Assembly: GCA_023453125.1 (NCBI GenBank)
Contig: JAEXUB010000130.1
Span: forward strand, 1 to 32,071
DNA: 32,071 bases
Origin: Bacteroidota bacterium
GTDB lineage: Bacteria > Bacteroidota > Ignavibacteria > Ignavibacteriales > Melioribacteraceae
Reading direction: 5' to 3'
A program made the translations under genes and the position numbers. This document shows, piece by piece, positions 18,237 through 27,851 of this stretch. The notes below the pieces were generated by a model. It saw only the letters and a program-made list of their open reading frames with translations. It was not told the DNA's origin and did no database searches. Within the stretch, counting starts at the first letter, position 1, and every line of letters starts with the position of its first letter.

Positions 18237-21200
18237 TTATTTAGAATTCGGCATTATGGTGTTGTTAAACTTAAGAGTAAAGGTTGTGCCTTCCCCTTTC
18301 CTGCTGGTAACGTTAATCTCGATTCCGTTCATATCGCAGTATTTTTTAACCAGGGCAAGACCAAGTCCGTTCCCTTCGTATTTTCTGGTATATCCCTGTT
18401 CCTCCTGTGTGAAAGGGACGAAAAGTTTTGGAAAGAAATCCTCGCTCATTCCAATGCCGGTATCTGTTATACTGCATTCGGCCTGTCCGGCAGCATTATT
18501 GTACACTCTGATTGTAATACCGCCGGTGTTTGTATATTTTATTGCATTGTCAATCAGGTTCGCAAATATCTGTTCAAGAGTATAATTATCACCGATAACG
18601 CTTTTGTTAACGGCATTGTTCTCGAATGATATTGAAAGGGATTTTTCCTTTGCAGTAAGAAGATATTCAGGGAGAAGCTGGTTTAAAATGTCTTTCTCAA
18701 TATCCAGAGGCTCCGGGATATACTCATAAGTCTGGGTTTGAATCTCCGACATATTGAGGAGAAGATCCACAGTCCTTATTATTCTTTTACCTGCGTTAGT
18801 AATGCTCTTGAAGCCTTCTCTAAGATCCGGATCGATTTTGTCTTCCACTTCCGATTTAATAAGGCTCGAGAAACTTAATACCACGTTAATAGGGGAACGG
18901 ATTTCGTGCGACATCTGAGCAAGGAATTCGGATTTAATCTCATCCGCCTTTTCTGCCCTTATTTTTGCTTTTTCAAGTTCAGCAGTTCGCTCAATAACTC
19001 TTTTTTCAAGCTCGGAATTGAGCTGCTCAAGTTCAAGATTGGCTGCAAGAATTTTTTCGGCCTGCTCATTTACTATTTCCTGCTGTTTTTCAAGCTGGGC
19101 TGTCCTTTCGCTAACAATCTTTTCCAGATTAGACTTCTGTCTTTCAAGGTTTTTTGTCCTCAATTTAAAAAATAGGAATAGAAGTCCAAGTCCCGCCCCG
19201 AGTCCGAATAATTTAAACCAGATAGTATTCCACCACGGGGGAAGGATTTCAATTTTAAGTACGGCTCCTGTTTCATTCCATACGTCGTCGCTGTTTGCCC
19301 CAATAACCCGGAAATAATAGGTTCCCGGCTCAAGCTTGTAGGTTACAAATCTTCTGTTCCCCCCCTCATTCCATTCCGTCTCAAAATTTTCCATCAGGTA
19401 CTTATACTTATTTTTCTCCGGGGAGAAATAATCGAGAGCGGCAAATTCAAGGCTTATAATGTTTTCATCGTAATTAAGTGTAATCTCTTTTACATCTTCT
19501 ATTGCCTGAGTAAACAAAACCTTGCCGTTGAATTTATCTCCCGGATTAATCTGTTTGTTCATCACCGAAAATCCCGTGATGTAAACAGGGGGGATGTGGC
19601 TGTTGACGTAAACATCATCAGGAGTAAATACGTTGAATCCGTTTACACCGGTAAAATAAAATTTCCCCGTAGATGAGACCATTGAAGGGAAGTTGAATTC
19701 ATTACTCTGAAGTCCGTCTTCAACCGTATAAATAATTGTCTTACCGGTGGTATGATTGTATTTTATAAGTCCTTTGCCTGTGCCTAACCAAAGATTATCT
19801 TTATCATCTTTTTCTATGGAATAGATTGTCTCTACCGGAATTTCAAGCTTAATTCTTTCGAATCCGCCGGATGCCGCATCAAACTTGTTTAATCCGTCCG
19901 AGGTCCCGACCCATATAGTTCCCGATTTATCCTCATAAATAGAGCAGATTTCATTATTGCTGATGCTCCGGGGGTCTCCCTTCCTGTTTTTATAAATTAT
20001 AAATTCTTCTGTTCCCGGCTTCAGGAGGTTCAGTCCGTTTGTGGTGCAGATCCAGAGATTTTTCTTTGAGTCAATAAAAAGGCGCCATACAAGGTTGTTG
20101 CTTAATGATTTACTGTTCCCGGAAGAATGGGTGAATCTTTTAATAGACTCGGTTTCAATATTAATCCTAATCAGTCCCCCTTCGCCGCCAAGCCACAGGT
20201 TTTTATTGTCATCAATGGCTATAGCCATTATACGGTCGAATTTAAGGCTGTCAAGAAGTTTCTTGTTTCTGAAAGGGTTGATGCCTTTTTTGTTTGGAAT
20301 TGAGAAAGCAAATGCTCCGGCATCGGTACCAACCCATAAAATGCCGTTCAATATTTTTTTATTTGTGTAACAGGTCCATTGAACATCAGTAGTTATGCCG
20401 GCATCGTCTTTCTTTAAAAAGCTTTCAACCCTGTTGGAAGCAGGATAGAATAAATTCAGTCCGTTGAGAGTTGCCATCCAGACATTATTATTAATATCCT
20501 CCGCCATTCCGTATATTTCATTATTGCTGAAGTTCCTGAAGCCTGGATTGGTGTTTTTATAATGAACGAATCGTTCTTTTAGGAATTTAAGCTTATCGAC
20601 CCCTTTTGCCCTTGTTGCTACCCAGAGGTTGGAAGCATTATCCATATAAAGGGCCTCAACTTCATTGGAAGCCAGACTTTCAAAATCATTTTCCTGGTGC
20701 TGGATAACAGAGTGAGTGCCTGACTCGGTATCGAGAATATAAATTCCATTATGGGAGCCTATCCACAGTTCTGTTTCATTTACGAAAATTAATGATGTAA
20801 CGTAAAAACTGGCGTCTTCTTTTTTGAATGAGGAGGCGGTAAGAACATCCGTATATTTATTTTCTTTGGTATCAAATTTTGATATTCCGAAACTTGAACC
20901 TATCCAAAGATTTCCTTTATTATCGAACTGGATGCTTGATAAATAATCCTTTGCCCAATCCGGGCTGTTATTAGGAGTCCTCTTATGGCGTATAAATGTT
21001 CCTTTTTCGGGTAAGAAACGGTTTAATCCGTGGAATGTTGCTACCCATATATCACCCTGCTCAGATATTGCAATTTTAGATACCCAGTCGCTGCAGATGC
21101 TCGAATTATCTTTTTCCTTGTAGTTATACTTTGTAATCTTTTTTGTAGCAGGATTATATTGAATGAGCCCGTATCCTACGGTTCCTATATAAATATTTCC

Positions 21201-21605
21201 GTTTTTGTCTTCGGCGAAAGAGGATACATTAAATTGGCTTCGGAGTGAATCGGGGAATATATTATCGAAATTATTTCTTTCCCTGTTGTAAATGCTTATA
21301 CCGGAACGTGTACCAACCCAGAGCCTATTTTGCGAGTCCTCGAATAATGTCTGAATGAAGTTATTAATAAGGCTGTTCTGGTCATCGGAGTGGTTCAGAT
21401 AATTGGTGAATTTATATCCGTCGAATTTACTAAGTCCGCTCGAACCGAACCAGATAAATCCCTTGTGATCCTGTATTACGGCAAGAACCATACTCTCGGC
21501 AAGCCCGTCATTAATAGTATAATGGCGGAACTTATAGTTCCCCGACTGCCCCGGAATTGACTGGGCGATTAGAAGTATCAGAAACAGGATCTTTTTTATT
21601 TTCAT
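18237..21605 (-). CDS. Propeller-type sensor histidine kinase (Reg_prop, Y_Y_Y, HisKA, HATPase), no receiver
   Basis: A 1122-residue kinase counted from the ATG at 21603-21605; the frame extends three codons to a TTG, which I reject because the ATG starts a clean signal peptide (MKIKKILFLILLIAQSIPGQ). About 14 Reg_prop blades follow (typical LWVGTRSGISIYN, IWVGTSDGLNKFD), enough for two seven-bladed propellers. Then come a Y_Y_Y domain (about 700-785, YKLEPGTYYFRVIGAN), one membrane helix (about 793-817) and a long coiled coil (about 820-890). The HisKA domain has His900 in MSHEIRSP, and the HATPase has NLIDNAIKYT, DTGIGMS and GNGLGLALV. This is the architecture of Bacteroides hybrid two-component sensors up to the kinase, but the protein ends right after the ATPase domain, so it needs a separate response regulator. 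The ligand is unknown. Confidence 0.92.
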   Translation of the reverse strand: MKIKKILFLILLIAQSIPGQSGNYKFRHYTINDGLAESMVLAVIQDHKGFIWFGSSGLSKFDGYKFTNYLNHSDDQNSLINNFIQTLFEDSQNRLWVGTRSGISIYNRERNNFDNIFPDSLRSQFNVSSFAEDKNGNIYIGTVGYGLIQYNPATKKITKYNYKEKDNSSICSDWVSKIAISEQGDIWVATFHGLNRFLPEKGTFIRHKRTPNNSPDWAKDYLSSIQFDNKGNLWIGSSFGISKFDTKENKYTDVLTASSFKKEDASFYVTSLIFVNETELWIGSHNGIYILDTESGTHSVIQHQENDFESLASNEVEALYMDNASNLWVATRAKGVDKLKFLKERFVHYKNTNPGFRNFSNNEIYGMAEDINNNVWMATLNGLNLFYPASNRVESFLKKDDAGITTDVQWTCYTNKKILNGILWVGTDAGAFAFSIPNKKGINPFRNKKLLDSLKFDRIMAIAIDDNKNLWLGGEGGLIRINIETESIKRFTHSSGNSKSLSNNLVWRLFIDSKKNLWICTTNGLNLLKPGTEEFIIYKNRKGDPRSISNNEICSIYEDKSGTIWVGTSDGLNKFDAASGGFERIKLEIPVETIYSIEKDDKDNLWLGTGKGLIKYNHTTGKTIIYTVEDGLQSNEFNFPSMVSSTGKFYFTGVNGFNVFTPDDVYVNSHIPPVYITGFSVMNKQINPGDKFNGKVLFTQAIEDVKEITLNYDENIISLEFAALDYFSPEKNKYKYLMENFETEWNEGGNRRFVTYKLEPGTYYFRVIGANSDDVWNETGAVLKIEILPPWWNTIWFKLFGLGAGLGLLFLFFKLRTKNLERQKSNLEKIVSERTAQLEKQQEIVNEQAEKILAANLELEQLNSELEKRVIERTAELEKAKIRAEKADEIKSEFLAQMSHEIRSPINVVLSFSSLIKSEVEDKIDPDLREGFKSITNAGKRIIRTVDLLLNMSEIQTQTYEYIPEPLDIEKDILNQLLPEYLLTAKEKSLSISFENNAVNKSVIGDNYTLEQIFANLIDNAIKYTNTGGITIRVYNNAAGQAECSITDTGIGMSEDFFPKLFVPFTQEEQGYTRKYEGNGLGLALVKKYCDMNGIEINVTSRKGEGTTFTLKFNNTIMPNSK

Positions 21606-21721
21606 TATGTGCAATAATTTGGTACTATATAATCGAAAAACTCTACTGCAAATTAAGTGTTCCTGAACGGTTTTCCAATGCGATAAATACTAATATTAAT
21701 ATATTGCAACTTGAATATATG

Positions 21722-21752
21722 TTGTAATACTAAATTACTGTCGCTAATTTTA
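21722..21752 (+). promoter_or_regulatory. Candidate Bacteroidota-type promoter for the S9 peptidase gene
   Basis: TTG at 21722-21724 and TAATTTTA at 21745-21752 are separated by 20 bp, resembling the -33 TTTG / -7 TAnnTTTG arrangement with a mismatch in the -7 element. It lies in the 217-bp divergent gap between the kinase and the S9 gene, about 70 bp before the start codon. Confidence 0.3.
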
Positions 21753-21812
21753 ATACATTCCCTTATTAAATATTCTGCCGGCTTAATAAAATTTTAAACA
21801 TAAACATAAATC

Positions 21813-21817
21813 AGGAG
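21813..21817 (+). promoter_or_regulatory. Shine-Dalgarno AGGAG that fixes the S9 peptidase start
   Basis: AGGAG ends 5 bases before the ATG at 21823 but only 2 bases before the GTG at 21820 that also opens the frame. The spacing favours the ATG. Confidence 0.7.
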
Positions 21818-21822
21818 TAGTG

Positions 21823-24756
21823 ATGTACAGGAAATATTTGCTTGCACTTGTTGTTCTTCTTTTCTCTCTTAATATTATTGCGCAGGAGAAGAAAGAAGAA
21901 GCTGTTTCCAAAAAGGCCCCTAAGGCAATTGAGATTAAGGATATTATTAAATGGAAAGGAGTCCGTTCTTCAGCTCTCTCTCCGAATGGAGAATGGTTTG
22001 CTTATTACGTTACTCCGCAGGAAGGGGACGGAGAGGTAATAATCAGGAAAACAAAAGAAGATAAGGAATACAAATTCCCTACGGGGGATGCCTCTTCATT
22101 CGGTAATGCCGCTTTCTCTGAGGACGGGAAATGGGCAGCATTTATTACCTACCCTAAATTTTCAGAGGCAAAGAATCTGCGCAAGCAGAAAAAGACAATC
22201 TATTCGGGAGTAACTCTTGTTAACCTTTCGAACGGAGAGAAAAAGGAATTTGATAAAGTCAGGTCATTCCGTTTTTCAAATGAAAATCCGGAATGGATTG
22301 TTTTCAGCAAATATCCTCCAGAAGGACAGACTCCGGGAAAAGATAAACCGGCCGGAACTGATATTGTATTGAGGGAGCTGGCATCGGGAAGGGAATTCAA
22401 TATCGGGAACGTAGCCTCTTTTTCATTCAATAAAAAGGGGACTCTTCTTGCAATGATAATCGATGCTAATGATATGGCAGGCAACGGCGTAATGATACGC
22501 GATATGAAAACGGGAATAATCCATTCTATTGAAAGCGATAAAGCGGTTTACCGCAATCTAACCTGGACCGAAAAAGGGGAAGGGCTTGCATTCCTTAAGG
22601 GAGTTGAGGATAAAAAATATGAAGAGAAAGTTTTCAGCATAATTGGATTCAAAAACCCGGCCGAAAAAAATCAGGTGAGAGTAGAATATAATCCCAAAGA
22701 TGATAAATCATTCCCCGAAGGAATGGGAATCAGTACCAACGGAGGGGCATCCTGGAACAGCAGTCTTACTTTTCTTACATTCGGAATAGCCGAACAGAAA
22801 AAGAAGGATAATGCCGAAGATGCAAAGGATAAACCGGCCGCAGAGGAGAAGAAAGATGCTCAGGTAAAAGAAAATGCGCCGGCTCCAGATGCTAAGAAAG
22901 ACGAGCCGAAAAAAGAGGATGCTAAAAAGAAACCGGCCGTTAAAGTTGAAGATGATGAATTACCGGGACTTGTAATCTGGCACTGGCAGGATAAACGCCT
23001 TCAGGCGCAGCAGCAGGTGAACGAGCCTATGGATAAAAACTATACTTATTTATCAATATATAATCCTGCCGATAAGAAATTTATGAGGCTTGCTACAGAT
23101 TCTCTAAGAAGGATCACGATTCCTGAAAAGGCAGATTACGCCGTTGGTTTTGACAATACCGACTATGAACTATACGGCAATCTGGACGGAAAAAACTTTA
23201 ATGACATTTATATTATCAACCTTTCAACCGGTGAAAAGAAACTGGCGCTTAAACAGAACAGGTGGAGTATGGGAGTAAGCCCGGATGCGAACTACCTGCT
23301 CTATTTTGAAGACGGACATTATTATACATACGAAATTAAAACCGGGAACAAGGTAAATATTACAAAGAATCTTCCTGTTTCTTTTGTGAATGTTGAAGAT
23401 GACCACAATGTAAAGAATCCTCCTGTATATCCAATTGGATGGTCCAAGGAAAGCAAGACAGTTCTGTTGTCTGATTTGTGGGATGTGTGGAGCGTTCCGG
23501 CTGCGGGAGGAGAAGGAATTAATATTACCGTAAACGGAAGAAAAGACCAGATTAAATATCAGAGAAGAATTGTACTGGATTATGAGGAAAAAGGAATAGA
23601 CCTTTCCAAACCGCTATATTTTATGATGTACGGCGAATGGACTAAGAAAGGAGGCATTGCCCTTGTTAACTATAAAAAACCGGGAGCCAAACCTCTCTTG
23701 TGGGATGATGCCGCCTTCTCTACTTTGATTAAAGCTAAGAATGCCGATCTGATGCTTTATACTAAAGAAACAGCTAAAGAAGCTCCGGAATATTATTCCG
23801 CCGCTCCCGATCTTGCAAACGGTAAAAAACTTACCGATATCGGAGTTCAGCAAAAGGATTATCTCTGGTCAGACGGCGCAATGCTTGTAAATTACAAGAG
23901 CGATAAGGGAGTGCCTCTTCAGGCGGCTCTATATCTTCCTGCTAACTATGAAAAAGGAAAAAGCTATCCAACCGTTGTTTATTATTATGAAAAATTGTCG
24001 CAGGGTCTAAATCAGTATACGCGTCCGTCGGCAAACGGATTCAACAAATCATATTATACAAGCCAGGGTTACGCCGTTCTTATGCCCGATATCGTGTATC
24101 AGCTTAACGATCCCGGTATGTCTGCTGTCTGGTGTGTAATTCCGGCAGTTAAGGCGGCAATTGAAACAGGAATAGTTGATAAGGATAGAATCGGCATACA
24201 GGGGCATTCCTGGGGAGGCTACCAGACTGCTTTCCTTATAACCCAGACTAATATGTTCAAGGCCGCGGTAGCGGGAGCTCCTCTTACGGATATGGTAAGT
24301 ATGTACAGCTTAATTTACTGGAACAGCGGGTCTGGAAATATGTCAATATTCGAAAGCTCGCAGGGTAGATTTACCGGAAGCTATCTTGATAACTTTGAAG
24401 CATACATAAGGAACTCTCCTGTATTCCACGCAAAGAATGTTACCACTCCTCTTGTTATTCTTCATAATGATAAGGATGGAGCGGTAGACTGGACACAGGG
24501 AATTGAATATTACAGCACGCTGCGCAGACTCCAGAAACCGGTTGTTATGCTTCAGTACAAAGGGGAGAACCACGGACTGGCTAAAACGGAGAACCAGCGC
24601 GATTATACCGTTAGGATGAAAGAATTCTTTGACCATTACCTGATGGGGAAACCGATGCCCGACTGGTACGAAAAAGGAATTTCAAACCTTAAGCTTAAAG
24701 ACCATCTTAAAGAAAGGGTTAAAGACCTAAAGGAAAAAATAGAGTCGAATAATTAA
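21823..24756 (+). CDS. Secreted S9-family prolyl oligopeptidase-like peptidase with charged insert
   Basis: A 977-residue protein from the ATG preceded by AGGAG; signal peptide MYRKYLLALVVLLFSLNIIAQ. An N-terminal WD40-like/propeller part (SALSPNGEWFAYYV, FSEDGKWAAFI) covers about residues 30-660. It is interrupted at about 325-376 by a Lys/Glu/Ala/Pro-rich low-complexity stretch. The C-terminal alpha/beta-hydrolase domain has the expected triad: Ser796 in GIQGHSWGGYQ, Asp885 in HNDKDGAVDW and His917 in KGENHGL. It probably cleaves short peptides in the periplasm, for example as a dipeptidyl or acylaminoacyl peptidase; specificity cannot be read from the sequence. It is transcribed away from the kinase gene and followed by its own terminator. 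Confidence 0.92.
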   Translation: MYRKYLLALVVLLFSLNIIAQEKKEEAVSKKAPKAIEIKDIIKWKGVRSSALSPNGEWFAYYVTPQEGDGEVIIRKTKEDKEYKFPTGDASSFGNAAFSEDGKWAAFITYPKFSEAKNLRKQKKTIYSGVTLVNLSNGEKKEFDKVRSFRFSNENPEWIVFSKYPPEGQTPGKDKPAGTDIVLRELASGREFNIGNVASFSFNKKGTLLAMIIDANDMAGNGVMIRDMKTGIIHSIESDKAVYRNLTWTEKGEGLAFLKGVEDKKYEEKVFSIIGFKNPAEKNQVRVEYNPKDDKSFPEGMGISTNGGASWNSSLTFLTFGIAEQKKKDNAEDAKDKPAAEEKKDAQVKENAPAPDAKKDEPKKEDAKKKPAVKVEDDELPGLVIWHWQDKRLQAQQQVNEPMDKNYTYLSIYNPADKKFMRLATDSLRRITIPEKADYAVGFDNTDYELYGNLDGKNFNDIYIINLSTGEKKLALKQNRWSMGVSPDANYLLYFEDGHYYTYEIKTGNKVNITKNLPVSFVNVEDDHNVKNPPVYPIGWSKESKTVLLSDLWDVWSVPAAGGEGINITVNGRKDQIKYQRRIVLDYEEKGIDLSKPLYFMMYGEWTKKGGIALVNYKKPGAKPLLWDDAAFSTLIKAKNADLMLYTKETAKEAPEYYSAAPDLANGKKLTDIGVQQKDYLWSDGAMLVNYKSDKGVPLQAALYLPANYEKGKSYPTVVYYYEKLSQGLNQYTRPSANGFNKSYYTSQGYAVLMPDIVYQLNDPGMSAVWCVIPAVKAAIETGIVDKDRIGIQGHSWGGYQTAFLITQTNMFKAAVAGAPLTDMVSMYSLIYWNSGSGNMSIFESSQGRFTGSYLDNFEAYIRNSPVFHAKNVTTPLVILHNDKDGAVDWTQGIEYYSTLRRLQKPVVMLQYKGENHGLAKTENQRDYTVRMKEFFDHYLMGKPMPDWYEKGISNLKLKDHLKERVKDLKEKIESNN

Positions 24757-24765
24757 GGCGAGGTG

Positions 24766-24792
24766 AAAAGGCCGGGCTCTCCCCGGCTTTTT
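24766..24792 (+). terminator. Terminator after the S9 peptidase gene
   Basis: A hairpin with arms GCCGGG (24771-24776) and CCCGGC (24782-24787) followed by TTTTT (24788-24792), 10 bp past the stop codon. Confidence 0.85.
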
Positions 24793-24868
24793 CATTTAAT
24801 TTAACCTGCATCCCTAAACACAATTTACACTTTCAATTTTTTCTCTTTTCACTTTATCCATTTTGATT

Positions 24869-24876
24869 TATCTTTG
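24869..24876 (+). promoter_or_regulatory. Candidate -7 element for trmB
   Basis: TATCTTTG is an exact match to the TAnnTTTG -7 consensus of Bacteroidota and lies 26 bp before the trmB ATG. I see no good TTTG partner about 20 bp upstream, so only half of the promoter is supported. Confidence 0.4.
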
Positions 24877-24902
24877 CGCACTTAAAAAAGCACAAAGAAA
24901 AG

Positions 24903-25547
24903 ATGCCAAGAAAGAAACAGATAAAGCTGGACGAAGTAAAAACAATGCCGAATGTCTTCATTTCGGCAGACGATAATGTATTTGAATCCATTAAGGCCTT
25001 CTTTAATAACGGGAAAAAATTTACTCTTGAACTTGGCTGCGGCAACGGAGATTATACTGTTAATCTTGCCGAGCACTATCCGGACCGGAATTTTATTGGT
25101 GTTGACCGGAAAGGGAACCGTATCTGGACCGGTTCAAAGAATTCTATGCAGGCTGAGCATAAAAACGCGGCATTTCTAATAACAGCCATCGAAAGAATTG
25201 ACAAAATATTCCCGGAAAATTCGGTTGAAGAAATATGGATTACATTCCCCGATCCGTATCCGCGCCGGAGCAGTATGCATAAGAGGCTTGTACACCCCCG
25301 GTTCCTTGACCTCTACCGGAAGATTCTAGCCCCCGGGGCAAAAATTAATCTTAAAACGGATGACGATACTCTTCACTATTACTCGGTTCAGATTGTTGAG
25401 GAATTAAATCTGAAACTCCATAAGGCTACAGATAATTTATATGACGGAACTGAACTGACTTTTGAGGAATCAATTCAGACTAAATATGAGAAAAACCACC
25501 TGAAAGAGGGAAAAACGATTAAATTGACCTCTTTTTCGCTCATTTAA
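24903..25547 (+). CDS. trmB: tRNA (guanine-N7)-methyltransferase TrmB
   Basis: A 214-residue cytoplasmic enzyme that methylates N7 of G46 in the variable loop of tRNAs using S-adenosylmethionine. The Rossmann SAM-binding motif is LELGCGNGDY (about 42-51), followed by FIGVDRKGNRIW, the family signature WITFPDPYPR (about 111-120), NLKTDDD and the C-terminal TKYEKNHLKEGKTI. Length matches the family. No signal peptide, unlike all its neighbours; it is a housekeeping gene sitting between two secreted peptidase genes. It has its own leader (146 bp upstream gap) and 124 bp downstream, where I see no convincing hairpin. Confidence 0.95.
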   Translation: MPRKKQIKLDEVKTMPNVFISADDNVFESIKAFFNNGKKFTLELGCGNGDYTVNLAEHYPDRNFIGVDRKGNRIWTGSKNSMQAEHKNAAFLITAIERIDKIFPENSVEEIWITFPDPYPRRSSMHKRLVHPRFLDLYRKILAPGAKINLKTDDDTLHYYSVQIVEELNLKLHKATDNLYDGTELTFEESIQTKYEKNHLKEGKTIKLTSFSLI

Positions 25548-25607
25548 CCTTTTATACGACCGCTCGTCAAATCCAGTAGTAATTTTTGGCAAAAGGAAGC
25601 CTCCCGG

Positions 25608-25639
25608 TTTGTGAGTTTTGGGGGAGTAGTATATTTTTA
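25608..25639 (+). promoter_or_regulatory. Candidate Bacteroidota-type promoter for S46 copy 1
   Basis: TTTG at 25608-25611 and TATTTTTA at 25632-25639 with a 20-bp spacer resemble a -33/-7 pair (last base of the -7 element mismatched). A GAGG ribosome site follows at 25661-25664, 7 bases before the ATG. Confidence 0.4.
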
Positions 25640-25671
25640 GCAGTTATTTATTTACAACTTGAGGAAAAACG

Positions 25672-27774
25672 ATGAAAAAAGCAGCAGTAAAATTAATGGT
25701 TCTGTTCCTCTTTATTTCTCTCTCATTGTCTGCGCAGAGCATTCAATGGCAGAACCTCGACACAGTTAAAGCACAGAGATTCGATACCGGTAAAATGTGG
25801 ACCTTCGATTATCCTCCTATGGAATTCTGGAAAGAAGCATACGGTTTTACTCCTTCGCAGGAATGGCTCGATAACGCACGCCTTGCGGCTATCCGCTTTG
25901 CAAGCTGGTGCAGCTCCTCGTTCGTTTCGGAAGACGGACTTGTAATGACAAACCACCACTGCGTTGATTTTATTCTTGAAAGCTTCCAGAAACAGGGGGA
26001 AAATATTCCAAGAAACGGTTTCTTCGCTCCTACACTGGCGGACGAAAGAAAAATTCCTAATCTTTTTGTAGACCAGCTTATAAAGATTGAAGATGTTACA
26101 AAACCGATGATAGACGCCATAAACGCGGCTAAGACTTTGGATGAAAAACTTAAAGCCAAAGCAGACAAGCAGAGGGAAATTATCGATCAGTATAAAGTGA
26201 AATATCCAGGTATGAAATACCAGGTTGTTCAGCTGTTTAACGGCGGAAAATATTCAATGTATATTTACAAAACATACAACGATGTCCGCGCCGTTTATAT
26301 GAACGAAAGGGATATGGGCTTGTACGGCGGCGACCCTGACAATTTTACATATCCGAGATACAATGCCGATTTTGCATTTGTACGCGTTTATGATGAAACA
26401 GGCAAACCTTTAAAGACAAAAAACTTCTTTAAATTCTCGCAGAACGGCCCTCAGTCGGGCGAACCTTTATTCGTAGTTGGAAACCCCGGTTCTACATTCC
26501 GTCTTAAGACTGTTGCCCAGCTTGAATACTTCAGGGATATCCAGTATGCAAATCAGGTTGCTCTCTTAAAGGGACAGCTCCAGATATTCTTTGATCTTGC
26601 AAAGCAGTACCCGGAAAAGGCAGACTTCTATAATAATCAGGCATTCTTCACAGGCAACTCAGCAAAATCGCTTGGCGGTGCATTGGAAGGATTGCGCGAT
26701 CCTGAATTTATGGCACGCAAAAAAGATTTCGAAAAGAAATTTAAGGAAGCAGTTTTCGCAAGTGCCGATTTAAAGAGCAGATTCGGACATCTCTGGGCCG
26801 GTATTGAAGGCACACGCGGCGAAATGAGAAAATTCGGAATGGAAATGGCTGCTTACACACTTAATGCAAGCCAGTATTTCGCAATGGGCAAACAGCTTCT
26901 CGCTCTCGCTAAGAAAGGCGCAATGCCTGCAGGGGAAGACTTCGATAAGGAAATGAAGAAAATCTATCCGGACAATTTTGATAAGGCTCTTCAGGATAAA
27001 CTCCTTAACCTGCACGTTGATATGATTGTAATGAACCTTGGCAAAGACCACAAGCTGGTTAAAGAAGTATTCGGCGGTAAAACAGGCGTCGAAGCCGTTA
27101 AGTACCTTCTTGCCAAATCTGCATTTGCTACAAAGGAAGGATTAGTTAAACTCGCAAAAGAAGGTTCCGAAGCTGTTATTAACTCAAACGATCCTTTCAT
27201 TCTCTTCGCAAAAGCTACAGTAGATAAGGCTCAGGAGATGATTAAGAAATCGGCTGAAATTAATAAGACCGAAAAAGCTATGGAAGAGGAACTTGGACAG
27301 GCATTATTCGCCGTATACGGAACCTCAATTCCGCCTGATGCTACATTCACACTCAGAATAAGCGACGGCGTTATGGCCGGTTATGATTATAACGGAACAA
27401 TCGCTCCCGAATTCACAACATTCTACGGAATGTATGACAGATATTATTCACACAAGAAGAAATATCCGTGGGATTTACCTGAAAGATGGGCAAAGCCTTC
27501 AAAGGATCTCGATATGTCCGCATCATATAATTTCGTTTCAACAAACGACATTATCGGCGGAAACTCAGGCAGTCCGATTGTAAATAAGAATCTTGAAGTT
27601 GTAGGCGCGGTATTCGACGGCAATATTGAAAGCTTGCCGGGCAACTTTATCTATGATACCAAGGCAAACAGAACAGTATCGGTATCAAGCGCCGGTATTA
27701 TTCAGATTTTAAGCAATATTACAAACGCAAAACGTATTGCCGAAGAGCTTAAGGCGGGCAAAATCGTAAATTAA
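25672..27774 (+). CDS. S46-family dipeptidyl-peptidase, copy 1 (DPP7-type)
   Basis: A 700-residue serine dipeptidyl-peptidase with a Sec signal peptide (MKKAAVKLMVLFLFISLSLSAQ), full length for S46. The chymotrypsin-like double barrel is split by a helical domain. The catalytic His is His96 in MTNHHC, the Asp lies in GGDPDNFTYPR (about 219-229) and Ser632 is in GGNSGSP. Eighteen residues after the Ser is Gly650 in FDGN, where DPP11 enzymes carry Arg. That predicts DPP7-like cleavage after hydrophobic/neutral P1 residues rather than Asp/Glu. It should release dipeptides from peptide N-termini in the periplasm or at the surface. This copy has no Gly/Gln/Arg insert and differs clearly from the two downstream copies. 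A strong terminator follows. Confidence 0.95.
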   Translation: MKKAAVKLMVLFLFISLSLSAQSIQWQNLDTVKAQRFDTGKMWTFDYPPMEFWKEAYGFTPSQEWLDNARLAAIRFASWCSSSFVSEDGLVMTNHHCVDFILESFQKQGENIPRNGFFAPTLADERKIPNLFVDQLIKIEDVTKPMIDAINAAKTLDEKLKAKADKQREIIDQYKVKYPGMKYQVVQLFNGGKYSMYIYKTYNDVRAVYMNERDMGLYGGDPDNFTYPRYNADFAFVRVYDETGKPLKTKNFFKFSQNGPQSGEPLFVVGNPGSTFRLKTVAQLEYFRDIQYANQVALLKGQLQIFFDLAKQYPEKADFYNNQAFFTGNSAKSLGGALEGLRDPEFMARKKDFEKKFKEAVFASADLKSRFGHLWAGIEGTRGEMRKFGMEMAAYTLNASQYFAMGKQLLALAKKGAMPAGEDFDKEMKKIYPDNFDKALQDKLLNLHVDMIVMNLGKDHKLVKEVFGGKTGVEAVKYLLAKSAFATKEGLVKLAKEGSEAVINSNDPFILFAKATVDKAQEMIKKSAEINKTEKAMEEELGQALFAVYGTSIPPDATFTLRISDGVMAGYDYNGTIAPEFTTFYGMYDRYYSHKKKYPWDLPERWAKPSKDLDMSASYNFVSTNDIIGGNSGSPIVNKNLEVVGAVFDGNIESLPGNFIYDTKANRTVSVSSAGIIQILSNITNAKRIAEELKAGKIVN

Positions 27775-27801
27775 ACCAGTTTATAATATTTGAATTTAAA
27801 G

Positions 27802-27831
27802 TGCCGGCATTAAACGCCGGCATTTTTTTTT
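27802..27831 (+). terminator. Terminator after S46 copy 1
   Basis: A hairpin with 7-bp arms TGCCGGC (27802-27808) and GCCGGCA (27816-27822), a 7-base loop and a T9 tail (27823-27831), 27 bp past the stop codon. Confidence 0.93.
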
Positions 27832-27851
27832 GTGTCAAATGGATGAACGGC

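Noticed and set aside
21606..21614. TTG start extending the histidine kinase by three codons
   Set aside because: A rare start with no ribosome site; the ATG at 21603-21605 gives a normal lysine-rich signal peptide start.
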